A stretch of 64,000 nucleotides of DNA from an uncultured Bacteriovoracaceae bacterium (lineage in GTDB: Bacteria; Bdellovibrionota; Bacteriovoracia; Bacteriovoracales; Bacteriovoracaceae). The stretch lies in the NCBI GenBank assembly GCA_938017795.1, contig CALIJZ010000021.1:1-64000 (forward strand), read 5' to 3'. Below are positions 7,647-16,713 of this stretch, one piece after another; positions within the stretch are counted from its first letter, which is position 1, and each line of letters opens with the position of its first letter. The notes under the pieces were generated by a model. It was not told where the DNA came from and did no database searches. It saw nothing but the letters and a program-made list of their open reading frames with translations. A program made the position numbers and the translations under genes.

Positions 7647-8603
7647 TTACTTAACAAAGCTTAATATTTTCTCTTTTGACATGAAGTAGATCTCTTTTTG
7701 ATCTTCTCTCAATATTGATCGAAATTTCAAATGAAGTCTAATTTGTTGATACCAAGCTAAGTCAGGAGCGAAGTGATGAGAGAAGTGGCATGGTTGTCCC
7801 CACGGCCCTCCTCCTAGAAGTAAGCCTAAGGGATTGAGCCCCCATTCCGTGGCCCCGTATTTATTGTTACTAGGCATCAGACGATGTTCAGTTGTTTCTC
7901 GTATTCTATCTAGGGCCATGCCTATCCAGGGACCAACAAATACTAATATAGTTATTGATTCCCATATTCCTAAGAACTGAGATAGTAAATAAAACTCAAG
8001 AGATAAAAATAAAAAACCTATAATTTCAGTAATTACTCTAGATTTATTTCTAATAGGATTTTGGTGAATATTATAATCATTAGGAAATATTATTCCGGCT
8101 CCAGGTAAAATACTTTTAAAAAACCGAGGAAAAGCAATATAATTTGTAAATGCACAATCTTTCATTGTGCCGAGATGATTATGATGAGATGAGTGGCACG
8201 ATTTATAATACTCTGGATCCGCCATTTTTAGTCTAGATAGATTAAACATGATTTTTTTTAATAATGGATAAGTTCGAAATGATTGATGTCCAGCACATTC
8301 GTGGAGAGTGTAAACCACAAATGAATAACTAAGAGTTCCATATAAAATGCTGAAAATAAAAAGAAAAGTAGTTTTAGATATCTCTAAAATTGGAAGATAA
8401 AAAAATAGGAAAAACCATAAAGTTATACAAGTTATGATGGGAAGAATTTTTAAGAAGAAGTGAAAAATAGGATGTTCTAGCCCCCATTTTCGAAAGTCTT
8501 CAACATGTTTTTGTATTAATCTTGCTTGTTCCTTATCTAGAACAGGATATTGTTTTGACTCTTTTTCTTTAAAGGTTTTAAATTCATCTTCATAGAATTT
8601 CAT
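7647..8603 (-). CDS. Membrane fatty acid desaturase family protein
   Basis: Membrane fatty-acid desaturases and related hydroxylases use a di-iron centre held by three histidine boxes. All are present: HECAGH (101-106), HSSHHNH (137-143) and HFSHH (273-277), with four or so hydrophobic segments near 50-70, 80-100, 190-210 and 215-235. The length (318 residues) and layout fit Pfam FA_desaturase. It lies four bases downstream of the haem-oxygenase-like oxidase gene, so the two are almost certainly co-expressed. The substrate could be an acyl lipid, an acyl-ACP or an N-acyl product of the neighbouring acyltransferase. Desaturase, hydroxylase and acetylenase activities cannot be told apart by sequence alone. 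Confidence 0.85.
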   Translation of the reverse strand: MKFYEDEFKTFKEKESKQYPVLDKEQARLIQKHVEDFRKWGLEHPIFHFFLKILPIITCITLWFFLFFYLPILEISKTTFLFIFSILYGTLSYSFVVYTLHECAGHQSFRTYPLLKKIMFNLSRLKMADPEYYKSCHSSHHNHLGTMKDCAFTNYIAFPRFFKSILPGAGIIFPNDYNIHQNPIRNKSRVITEIIGFLFLSLEFYLLSQFLGIWESITILVFVGPWIGMALDRIRETTEHRLMPSNNKYGATEWGLNPLGLLLGGGPWGQPCHFSHHFAPDLAWYQQIRLHLKFRSILREDQKEIYFMSKEKILSFVK

Positions 8604-8607
8604 TTAC

Positions 8608-9321
8608 TTACTTTGTATGTTTTAGGAAAGAGTATCGTGATTCATTTTTTTCTTTAATATTCACAAATTCTTCAAAAACTTCATCCAGCATCTTAGTGGT
8701 CAAACTTAACGATGTTAACATCGTGGCTTCTACTTTTAAATAATCCTCTTCTGTTTTTACAAACTCAGTAATAATTGCATCTACTTCTTGAGCGTGAGAA
8801 ATATCTATTTCAGAATGCTGAACGAAAAAAGTCATAGCTTTTTCTGGAATACCAAGACCAGCTTTCATTAGATTCAAAAGTGGTTGAATATATTCATAAA
8901 CTCTTTCGGCCCAATACGAATAACCTAATCTTGCATAAATATTATCTTTACCAGAGGTATAATAAAGATATCCTATTAGAGCATTAGTAGAACTCAGAGG
9001 TTGGGGTAAGTCTTGAATAGTAATGTTTTCGTACCCTAATTTTTTAAAATCATGAAAAGCCATCATTTCATGGCCAACTTCTTCTTGAGCATGTTTGAGA
9101 CAATATTTCATATAACCAAATGGAAGGTCATCATTACGAGTGGCCACTAAAGCTTGATTACGAGCATTGTGTTTCGTGTAATGATAGGTTTCAATCATAT
9201 AAATGGCATAAAGATCTTTATTAACAAAACCAGGCTCCATTACTTTATTCAAATAAGGAGATTTACTTAATATTTCCATTTTAGACTCTAATTTACTTTT
9301 TAATCTTGCTACAACTTCCAC
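8608..9321 (-). CDS. Haem-oxygenase-like di-iron oxidase (HDO/TenA-fold iron-containing redox enzyme)
   Basis: The 237-residue all-helical protein has the spaced acidic and histidine residues of the HDO superfamily: E44 in MIETYHY, E81 and H84 in HAQEEVGHE, a candidate E139 in YWAER, and D173/H176 in EIDISHAQ. Known members cleave or oxidise fatty acids and amino acids (UndA, BesC, SznF), and TenA and PqqC share the fold. The retained metal ligands argue for an iron oxidase rather than a TenA thiaminase. The start is a GTG with AAGGAG six bases upstream. The gene overlaps the upstream acyltransferase by 13 bases and is followed after four bases by a desaturase. Confidence 0.75.
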   Translation of the reverse strand: MEVVARLKSKLESKMEILSKSPYLNKVMEPGFVNKDLYAIYMIETYHYTKHNARNQALVATRNDDLPFGYMKYCLKHAQEEVGHEMMAFHDFKKLGYENITIQDLPQPLSSTNALIGYLYYTSGKDNIYARLGYSYWAERVYEYIQPLLNLMKAGLGIPEKAMTFFVQHSEIDISHAQEVDAIITEFVKTEEDYLKVEATMLTSLSLTTKMLDEVFEEFVNIKEKNESRYSFLKHTK

Positions 9322-10007
9322 AGCTTACTCCTTGGGATGATTTTTATATATTTCATGACTTTGTTAATTTGATTTTTAAAGACGTATACAGTTGCAGACA
9401 GTAACATTTCTTGATGAGTTGCTACTAAGAAATAATATCGTCCTTTCCGAGATTTGATGAAACCTTCTGAAATAACCTTCATTCCAAAACCTGAAAAAAA
9501 TGAAACTCTCTCTTTTCTACAAACTCCACTTATTCCTTTCGCTCCAGAATGATGAAAGAGCCAAGTTCCAGTTTCAAAAAGTAGAAACTTTACGAAAACT
9601 CTTCTGTTTTTAATTGTTGAGTTAATTTGTAATCGAGAGATTTCAAAATAATCTTGATACTCTTTAGACTTATCCTTAAATTGAGAACAAAGAGATTCAA
9701 GTTCAAAAGGGTATGGAGTAAGTCTAACGCTTGCGATAATTTCTTGTTTGTTTGTCACGATGAAATAAATTGATCTTTTGTTTAGGTTAAGAGTTTCTTG
9801 GATCTCAAGGTGAGTATTATTAAGTAAATAAGGCGAGTGATCTTTTATTTGCTTTTTATAAAATTCATCGAAGCCTTCAATTTTCAGAGCTTCATCATAG
9901 CTTAAGCCAGAGTGTACTTTACCATTGGAAAACTTTGAAACAAAAGTGTTAACAACCTTATAGGAAAGTTTTTTCTTTAAACTTAAATTTTTACTATATG
10001 ATTTCAT
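9309..10007 (-). CDS. GNAT-fold acyltransferase related to FeeM/LuxI N-acyl synthases
   Basis: The 232-residue protein contains YFEISRLQI (about 120-128), the E-x-S-R pattern typical of autoinducer and N-acyl amino acid synthases, preceded by a strand IIASVRLTPYP and followed by GISGVCRKERVSFFSGFGM, matching the FeeM-like arrangement in which a long acyl chain is moved from acyl-ACP to an amine. The substrate is unknown. It sits between an FkbM methyltransferase gene (eight bases away) and the HDO gene (13-base overlap), in a run that also has a desaturase and an exporter. An acylated small molecule is therefore a reasonable product. The specific amine acceptor cannot be predicted. Confidence 0.65.
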   Translation of the reverse strand: MKSYSKNLSLKKKLSYKVVNTFVSKFSNGKVHSGLSYDEALKIEGFDEFYKKQIKDHSPYLLNNTHLEIQETLNLNKRSIYFIVTNKQEIIASVRLTPYPFELESLCSQFKDKSKEYQDYFEISRLQINSTIKNRRVFVKFLLFETGTWLFHHSGAKGISGVCRKERVSFFSGFGMKVISEGFIKSRKGRYYFLVATHQEMLLSATVYVFKNQINKVMKYIKIIPRSKLWKL

Positions 10008-10015
10008 AGATGATT

Positions 10016-10882
10016 TTAACTTGGAGATTTAAATCCAAGAACATTTATCAATACTCCATTATTTATATTCTTTTTTATCATTTCTGGTTTATTCATTTCA
10101 AGTTTTTTTCCGCAGAAGTACTGTAATTGATAATTACAATCTCTTAAAATATCTATCATCTTCTCAAATGGCTCATCTGGGTCAGTGAAGTGAATAGGAG
10201 ATAATTCAAGTAACAAAATTGGAGACAATCGATCTAGGGTTTTTCTTGCTCCTTTTAGAACTTTTATCTCATTTCCATCAACATCAATTTTAATGAGTTT
10301 AAGCTTGTCTATTTTTTGCTCTTCAACAAAAGAATCAAGACTTATATACTGACATCCATCAAGCTCTTTTTCATAGCCACAATCTATTTTACTTCTAGAA
10401 TAATCACTTAATGCAGTGTCCAGCCTATAACTTGATGAAGGATTTTTATCTAGCTCTTTTCCATCTAGCTCAACAAGTGCCATTTGATGTATGGAGGTCT
10501 GCAATTGAATATTAGGATTGAGGTCAACATTTCTTTTTAACTTATTATAGGCCCAATTAGTAGGTTCAATGGCAAATACCTTACCTGTTCTTCCAACTAA
10601 TTTTGAAAAAACTAGAGCGTGTCCTCCGACATTAGCACCAATATCTACGACATAATCTCCTAGCATTAATAGCTTTTTATATTCTCGAAAAACTTCAGGT
10701 TCATATTGACCTAAGACATAGATTGAGATGTCCACACCTTCTTTAAGATCTAGATCCCACTTAAGGTCGGATCTTTTAGTAATTTGGAAATCGCTTAATC
10801 CTAAAATCTTTCTAAAAAATGTGATGAAATGATAAAGAAGCTTAGCAAAAGCGATTTTATGAATTGTTTTTACTTGTATCAT
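10016..10882 (-). CDS. FkbM family SAM-dependent methyltransferase
   Basis: FkbM-type enzymes O-methylate hydroxyl groups in polyketides, glycolipids and polysaccharides. The SAM-binding motif I is VVDIGANVGGHALVF (about 77-91), followed by VFAIEPTNWAY and the family's characteristic second motif LIKIDVDGNEIKVLKGA (about 196-212). The length (288 residues) is normal. The gene abuts the upstream 560-residue secreted-protein gene with no gap and lies eight bases before the FeeM-like acyltransferase gene. That placement makes it a tailoring enzyme of the same pathway. It also carries an N-terminal extension of about 50 residues before the fold. Confidence 0.88.
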   Translation of the reverse strand: MIQVKTIHKIAFAKLLYHFITFFRKILGLSDFQITKRSDLKWDLDLKEGVDISIYVLGQYEPEVFREYKKLLMLGDYVVDIGANVGGHALVFSKLVGRTGKVFAIEPTNWAYNKLKRNVDLNPNIQLQTSIHQMALVELDGKELDKNPSSSYRLDTALSDYSRSKIDCGYEKELDGCQYISLDSFVEEQKIDKLKLIKIDVDGNEIKVLKGARKTLDRLSPILLLELSPIHFTDPDEPFEKMIDILRDCNYQLQYFCGKKLEMNKPEMIKKNINNGVLINVLGFKSPS

Positions 10883-12565
10883 TTACAATAATAAATTTCC
10901 TAAGATTGGTAGAAATAATGGTCCAGCTACTGATTCACTTAAAGCTCGAGATGCCTTAATGACATGCTCTCTTTTTGCATTTTGTGATTTTAACTTTTTA
11001 ATATCAGGGAATATTTCTCCATAAAATGAATAATCCCAATGAAGTGGTGCTTCAAATTGATAATTTCTTGATTTTATTTTTTTTACCTTTGTATACAATA
11101 ATTCATTTTCATTTTCTTTCCATTGGTTAGGTAAAAACTTTTTAAGATCGTTGGTTGGGTTAAGGTAAAAATTAGAAAAATTTACTTTTACTTGTAGACC
11201 CGAATTAATCGAGCTTGAAATAATTTGGCTTGAATTAGAGAAGATGAGTTCTCTAATTGTAGCCATTGCACTATTAATCGTTCTCGTATCTAAAAATTCG
11301 TATAATGCAGGATTTGCGATGAGTTGTTTATCACTTAAAGAAAAACTACTCTTTCCTTCATAAAAAAACTTAGCTAGTTCAATATTTTCATACCATCTTT
11401 TAAGGTCATTATAGGCCCCTAGCATTCTATCCTGATAAGTAAATCCATAAAGCTCTGTTTCGGCACTTAGGAAAGTTCCTCCAGCAGCTTTTTTTATAAT
11501 ATTAACTCTTTTTTTGTTTGTGAGACCTGGATCTTTATAAGCATTAGTTCTTTTAAGAGCTTTTCCAGGATTACCTAAGACGACCCCTAAATTATTAGTA
11601 GTTTGAATTAGACCTGCAAGATTATAAGCTAATAAAACTTGGGTAGCATTCCTTGTAGAGTATAAACTAGCTAAAAAAGAATAAAGATCTCCGATCGTGA
11701 TCTTTTTAAATCGCTGAACATCTGTTCCATCTTTTTGGGAATAAGAATTCTGATTATAAAATATTTTATTATCCCAAAGAATAACTGAAGCCATATCTGT
11801 TGCTTCTAGTTCATTAATTAATCTCTGAACTCTGTTAATACCTACTGAGACGGCTGGTAGAACTTCACATGCTAGATATGACTTAAAATTGTTTTCTCTT
11901 TTGAAAACTTGTCCCCACATTTTTTTACCATGATAACTATTGGGATTATCTAGTAAGCATTTTTTTAATTTTAATTCTTGTTTCTTCTCACCAGTAAGAG
12001 GGAAGTTAATAGGATTGAAAGTAAACTTTTCGTTAGGAATAGTTAGGTAATCAAATCGATGTTTTGCTAGTGAGCTTTGACCTGGGGTAAGTCCTGAGGA
12101 CCAAAAGTTATTATATTGAAATAAGGAAGATAAAATAGAGTTATAACCATTTTGTAGACTATTCATACTTGTTTTATAGCCATCACCAACATAAGAACCT
12201 AAAACATGGTCTGTTCTCCATAAAACTCCTTTCATAGGAAGCATGAGACCAGCATTGATTACTAATAGTTTTTCTTCGACACTACTTAAAGAATTATAAT
12301 TAGTATCAAGCTTACTAATAAGATTATAAAAACTGTGAGCAGACTTTATATTAATGAAATTGTTGACCGTGTCAATATAACTTGCTTTCTTTTTTGTTAA
12401 ATATGATTCAGTGATTTGAAAATCTGAAGCAATAGTTCTCTTGTTTTTTTTCTTGAATTTTTTAATTAATTTTTTTGATTTTAAATAATGACTACTAAAG
12501 TGATTACTCGCATAAATATTATGAGAGACAAATAGGGTGAAAAAAATAATAAGTAATTTATTCAT
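10883..12565 (-). CDS. Secreted or periplasmic protein of unknown function
   Basis: The 560-residue product begins with a signal peptide (MNKLLIIFFTLFVSHNIYA, cleavage probably after IYA). It is followed by a Lys-rich stretch (about 30-43). I recognise no domain. The mature part is predicted to be mostly helical, with several aromatic-rich segments and no membrane span. It is directly downstream of the RND exporter gene (37 bases) and directly upstream of the FkbM methyltransferase gene (no gap). An accessory role in export or outer-membrane delivery of the cluster product is inferred from position alone. Confidence 0.7.
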   Translation of the reverse strand: MNKLLIIFFTLFVSHNIYASNHFSSHYLKSKKLIKKFKKKNKRTIASDFQITESYLTKKKASYIDTVNNFINIKSAHSFYNLISKLDTNYNSLSSVEEKLLVINAGLMLPMKGVLWRTDHVLGSYVGDGYKTSMNSLQNGYNSILSSLFQYNNFWSSGLTPGQSSLAKHRFDYLTIPNEKFTFNPINFPLTGEKKQELKLKKCLLDNPNSYHGKKMWGQVFKRENNFKSYLACEVLPAVSVGINRVQRLINELEATDMASVILWDNKIFYNQNSYSQKDGTDVQRFKKITIGDLYSFLASLYSTRNATQVLLAYNLAGLIQTTNNLGVVLGNPGKALKRTNAYKDPGLTNKKRVNIIKKAAGGTFLSAETELYGFTYQDRMLGAYNDLKRWYENIELAKFFYEGKSSFSLSDKQLIANPALYEFLDTRTINSAMATIRELIFSNSSQIISSSINSGLQVKVNFSNFYLNPTNDLKKFLPNQWKENENELLYTKVKKIKSRNYQFEAPLHWDYSFYGEIFPDIKKLKSQNAKREHVIKASRALSESVAGPLFLPILGNLLL

Positions 12566-12602
12566 AAAATCCTTCCTTGAAAATTATTTACATTATAACC
12601 GA

Positions 12603-14765
12603 TCAGTTCTTCTTAGCAATTTGAACGAATCGATTTGTACTCAGACCACGTAGAATCCATATATCCCCAAAAGCCGACAGGAATACTCCAACAAAGAAAA
12701 TCATCCCAAGTTCTCTCATAGATTTAAATTCTCCAAAATAAAATGGGATGGTTAACAAGAAAGTAAAGATAACAACGTTTATTGATGCATAAAAACATCT
12801 TTTTATACTGATTTCTAGTGAGTTTGATTGAAATATAAATTGAATAGCATTATCTCCAGCTAGGCCTACAAGAACGCCTGCAAAGATACATGTAGATTGA
12901 TTTAAATCAATGTCGATAAGCCATAATAAGAAACAAGTCGTTACCGGCCCCCATAAACTTGATAAGACAATATAGATTGATTGTATAAAATCAAATCGTC
13001 TAAATGATAAATAAAAAATTAGACTCGCAACCAAAAATAAGCTCATTATCAATGAACTTACTAAAGTGGAAGAGACCTTATTGGAAAATTCTGAATAGCT
13101 GAGGATATCATCTGCTAGAAAACAATTTTCCTCACAAATAGTCTTAATTGTCTCACTAAATTTTTGAATATCTTGAGTTTCAATTATATCTAAATATAGA
13201 CTTGTTCTAAAATATTCCTTCCCAATTAATCTACTTGGGATCTCTGATAAGTTAAGTGCATTTTTTATATAACTGACTTCTCCATCGTTTTCGATATTAA
13301 TTTGTTTAAGATAATATTGCTCAATCAAATGATAATCTTCAATGTGCTTTACTTGAGAGAGTTTTTTTATTTTCTCAATGATAATGATTTTTTGATCTTT
13401 TGGCAGATCCTTTGGAAATAACATCGAAACTTCAACTTTCCAATCTCTATTATCTTGCATGTAATTGAGGTACTTTGTTAGGATGTGATCACTTTTAAAG
13501 AGATTCTCAATAGCATCATTGGGCTTAATTTTATCAATTGTAATAAAGCATAAAAAATATGATCCAAGTAAGGCCAAACTAGTAAATCTTCCAATATTCA
13601 TATTTAATAATTGGGGTGATTTTGTTTGGATGATTTTTTTCTTTTTAGTTACTAAGTTAGGAAAGATCGTAATCACAGCTGGGAGAAAACTAAACATCAT
13701 AATCCATTCAATGATTGCTGAAAGAGCAGTGAGTAAACCATAGCGAGAAATTGTATCAATCTCAGAAAAGGATAAACTTAAAAAACCAATAAATGTTGTG
13801 AGTGAAGTAAAGAAACTAGGTAATAAGATCTTTTTAAAATTTTCAAACTTAGTGTTTTTTTCATCCCATAGATGAATCAGATAGAAAAAATCCTCAGAAC
13901 AACTAATCATGAAAATAATGAATAATGAATTCGATAAAACATCAATAGGGTAGTTTTGAAGCGAAAATAGGCCTATAACAAATAAATATCCAGGTAATAG
14001 GGCCAACATAAATAAAAGGCTACTTCTAAATGTCCCATATAATATTCTAAAGAAAATAATAATAGCCAAGAGAACGAAAAAATTGAGTTGGTTCTGAAAA
14101 TCCATGGCTGCTTGCATGAAGTATTGATAAAATCCACTACCGCCTAACAAGAATGATCCCGGAAGTTTATTTTCCTTTTTTAAATCCTCCACTTGTTGTT
14201 TGAAATTTTCAACAAATTGAAAATCAAAAATTTCTTTTTGATTTTCAGAAATAATATTATCTATTTGAATTTCAAAACTAATATCTTTGCTGTTTTTTGA
14301 ATAAAGAATATCCATCCAAGGTGATTCAGGAAATGAGATGAATGCACTATCTTCCTGGTTACACTTATCAAGTGGGAAAACGAGCTTGAAACCAATTTTT
14401 CCATTGGTCTTAACAGCTCTTCTTAATCTAGTTGTACTTAAAATTTGTTGGATGCCATTAGAATTTAGGGATGTTTCTTGTAAAAAGAAATCGAGTTCAC
14501 AGAGCTCTTTAAGGGAAATTCCTGAAGGGTTATGGTATGTAACAAATAAAGAGTTTTTTATTTTAAATTCTTCTTCTAAGAGTTTTAAAGAATCATAAGT
14601 TTCATATTCCTCAGTGATCATATCTGAAATATTAAAGATGACTTGAGGAGGATTATAATTAGAAAATAAAATCACTAGGATAAAGCAGTAAGAAAAAATG
14701 ACAAGTTTCGAGTACTTGATGGATAATTTTAGAATGTATTCGAGAGCTTTTTTTAATAAATTCAA
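12603..14765 (-). CDS. RND superfamily (MMPL/Patched-like) exporter
   Basis: This 720-residue inner-membrane protein has the duplicated RND layout. There is one transmembrane segment near residues 19-35, a periplasmic domain (about 40-220), five or so spans (about 225-370), another single span, a second periplasmic domain (about 420-560), and a final five-span block (about 565-715). GGSGFYQYFMQA precedes the first bundle, and charged residues in SCSEDFFYLIHL and VGLAGDNAIQF lie where proton-relay residues sit in the family. MMPL/HpnN-type relatives move lipids and hydrophobic metabolites. The start is a TTG at 14765, since an in-frame stop lies just upstream. It is the first gene of the minus-strand run, suggesting export of the cluster product. 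Confidence 0.82.
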   Translation of the reverse strand: MNLLKKALEYILKLSIKYSKLVIFSYCFILVILFSNYNPPQVIFNISDMITEEYETYDSLKLLEEEFKIKNSLFVTYHNPSGISLKELCELDFFLQETSLNSNGIQQILSTTRLRRAVKTNGKIGFKLVFPLDKCNQEDSAFISFPESPWMDILYSKNSKDISFEIQIDNIISENQKEIFDFQFVENFKQQVEDLKKENKLPGSFLLGGSGFYQYFMQAAMDFQNQLNFFVLLAIIIFFRILYGTFRSSLLFMLALLPGYLFVIGLFSLQNYPIDVLSNSLFIIFMISCSEDFFYLIHLWDEKNTKFENFKKILLPSFFTSLTTFIGFLSLSFSEIDTISRYGLLTALSAIIEWIMMFSFLPAVITIFPNLVTKKKKIIQTKSPQLLNMNIGRFTSLALLGSYFLCFITIDKIKPNDAIENLFKSDHILTKYLNYMQDNRDWKVEVSMLFPKDLPKDQKIIIIEKIKKLSQVKHIEDYHLIEQYYLKQINIENDGEVSYIKNALNLSEIPSRLIGKEYFRTSLYLDIIETQDIQKFSETIKTICEENCFLADDILSYSEFSNKVSSTLVSSLIMSLFLVASLIFYLSFRRFDFIQSIYIVLSSLWGPVTTCFLLWLIDIDLNQSTCIFAGVLVGLAGDNAIQFIFQSNSLEISIKRCFYASINVVIFTFLLTIPFYFGEFKSMRELGMIFFVGVFLSAFGDIWILRGLSTNRFVQIAKKN

Positions 14766-14849
14766 CGCTATTTGTACCTAAGTGTTTGATCTATATTTAT
14801 TCTATGCTTTTTACTTTCTAAAAAAAATAAATTTGTGTAGATTTAAGAG

Positions 14850-15752
14850 GTGAGATCTGAACTTAAGCATTTAAGCCAAGTAAGTACTACTAGAGGTATT
14901 ATAAGTATCGCAATAGAGTGGATTCTAATATTTATCGCCATTTTTTTGATTGAATATTTTGATTCTATGTTAACTTCACTACTAGGACTTTTATTTATAG
15001 CAGGAAGACAACATGCTCTGGCTTTTTGTGTACATGAAGGAGTTCATTATAATATTTCAAGAAATCGAGTTTTAAATGATTTCTTGGTCAATAGTTTTGC
15101 CGCGTGGCCTATCTTTATGGAAGTTAAGACTTATAGAGATAATCATTTAGCTCATCATAGACATAATAATACTGAGAAAGATCCTGACTGGGCCCGAAAG
15201 CAATCGAGAGAATGGGTGTTTCCAAAAAGAAAACTTCCACTATTTATTGATTTCCTTCGATCTTTTCTATCAATGGAAACATTGAAATCATTTTATGCCG
15301 TCTCTGGTAAACAAGCTCAATCAAAAGGTCTTACAAAAAAGTCTTCTCTTCCAAAATCATATCATCTAGTTAAAGCAATATATTATTTGAGTTTTCTTAG
15401 TGTTTTTTATTATTTTAACTTTTTAAAGAGCTATTTATTTTATTGGTTCCTTCCAATGATTACTTGGCTCCAGGTATTAAATCGCTTAAGAAAAATTGCA
15501 GAACATTTTGGAATTTATGATAAGGAAGCTGAAATTAGAACACGAACAGTTATTCCTAATATTATTGAGAAAATATTTATTGCCCCCAAAAATATTCATT
15601 TTCATTGTGAACATCATTATTATCCTAATGTTCCATACTATAATTTATCGAAACTACATCATCATTTACAGCTAGATCCTAAGTATCAAAAAGAAATACA
15701 TTTGAGTTATGGGTATATAAATGTTCTAAGAGAAGCAACTCGATTGAATTAG
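14850..15752 (+). CDS. Membrane fatty acid desaturase family protein (second copy)
   Basis: The three di-iron histidine boxes are HEGVH (62-66), HLAHH (99-103) and HCEHH (252-256), the last followed by the conserved YPNVPYYNLSKLH. Hydrophobic segments occur near 17-35, 40-60, 170-190 and 192-207. At 300 residues it is a typical short FA_desaturase. It is transcribed divergently from the exporter operon and converges on the ferritin-like gene, so the three may share regulation. The GTG at 14850 is used because an in-frame stop (TAA, 14844-14846) precedes it. The AAGAGG ribosome-binding site then overlaps the start, which is unusually close. It is not closely similar to the 7647 desaturase. Confidence 0.85.
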   Translation: MRSELKHLSQVSTTRGIISIAIEWILIFIAIFLIEYFDSMLTSLLGLLFIAGRQHALAFCVHEGVHYNISRNRVLNDFLVNSFAAWPIFMEVKTYRDNHLAHHRHNNTEKDPDWARKQSREWVFPKRKLPLFIDFLRSFLSMETLKSFYAVSGKQAQSKGLTKKSSLPKSYHLVKAIYYLSFLSVFYYFNFLKSYLFYWFLPMITWLQVLNRLRKIAEHFGIYDKEAEIRTRTVIPNIIEKIFIAPKNIHFHCEHHYYPNVPYYNLSKLHHHLQLDPKYQKEIHLSYGYINVLREATRLN

Positions 15753-15754
15753 AC

Positions 15755-16657
15755 TCATAAAAATGTAAAAACTTTATCTTTTTCTAGACTAGCAACAAGA
15801 TCCCAATTATCAACTTTTTGGAGCATCGTCTTGAGTTTATGGAGTCTTTGATTCATTAATTTTTTAAAATCAATTTCTTCATAGAATTTTGATTTTTCAG
15901 AACTACTCATTTCTTTTTCTTTTTCAATATTTTTTCTAATTAAGTCGGCTGAGACAAGTGATCTTAAAAACAAACGTGTATATTCAAAAACTTGTTCCTT
16001 AACTAACTTATTAGGAGTCATGCCTTGAGTTTGAATAACTCCAGAGCCGTGATGTTTTGCTTCATCATTAATAATTTTTTGATAAACAGTTTTTAAATTA
16101 TCAGACAAACAAGTTTGTTTTAAGCCGTTATAAAAAGCAATTCCAAAGCCTTCTAATAAAACCTGAATTACATAAAGGCATGTCTGCTTTTCACCTTCTT
16201 GAATGGCAAATGCTAATGAATCTAATAAAGGGTGCCAGTAAAGATTTGGATCAGGTGTAAAGGTCATGAAATTTTCAAATTCTCTTTGGTGAATGGCCTC
16301 CTCGGCAACAAATAAAGAGTATAAAGATTTTTCTTCTTGGCTCTCACTAAGAAGAATCATCTTGGCTCCATAATTATGACCACTTCTTTCTATATACCAT
16401 GACATTGCGAGGTTCCCTCTAGTTAACTCTTTATAGACATTTTTTTTAGAATCGGAGGGGAGATTTCTAAAGAAGCTAGATCTTAATAACCCATAACGCT
16501 CTTCTCCCCAGAGAATGTCAGGAACACTTTCTTGTTTTTGAGAAATAGTATAATTGGCTAAAGCATTGTCTAAGAGTGAGTTAAATTTTTTATTTTCAAA
16601 GTGAGGAGCAAGTAAAGTTGATTCTTTTGTGAGAAGTTCTTTGAATTTTATATCCAC
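15755..16657 (-). CDS. Ferritin-like di-iron protein, probable oxygenase/desaturase
   Basis: The 300-residue protein shows the complete ferritin-like di-iron ligand set: E90, E120 and H123 in AEEAIHQ, E169 in LLEGFG, and E199 and H202 in NDEAKHH. The spacing is that of soluble carboxylate-bridged di-iron enzymes (acyl-ACP desaturase, AurF, aldehyde-deformylating oxygenase types). The start is a GTG with AAGGAG seven bases upstream. It converges with the second desaturase gene with two bases between stops. Its substrate is unknown, but its position next to lipid-modifying genes favours an acyl substrate. Confidence 0.78.
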   Translation of the reverse strand: MDIKFKELLTKESTLLAPHFENKKFNSLLDNALANYTISQKQESVPDILWGEERYGLLRSSFFRNLPSDSKKNVYKELTRGNLAMSWYIERSGHNYGAKMILLSESQEEKSLYSLFVAEEAIHQREFENFMTFTPDPNLYWHPLLDSLAFAIQEGEKQTCLYVIQVLLEGFGIAFYNGLKQTCLSDNLKTVYQKIINDEAKHHGSGVIQTQGMTPNKLVKEQVFEYTRLFLRSLVSADLIRKNIEKEKEMSSSEKSKFYEEIDFKKLMNQRLHKLKTMLQKVDNWDLVASLEKDKVFTFL

Positions 16658-16713
16658 TAGGTGACTCCTTTAAGACATAAGTCTCAATCTATATTAAAGG
16701 AGAATTTTAAAGA

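Noticed and set aside
14850-15752. Homology of the two desaturases as a recent duplication
   Set aside because: Histidine boxes and surrounding sequence differ (HECAGH/HSSHHNH/HFSHH versus HEGVH/HLAHH/HCEHH), so these are distinct subfamilies.
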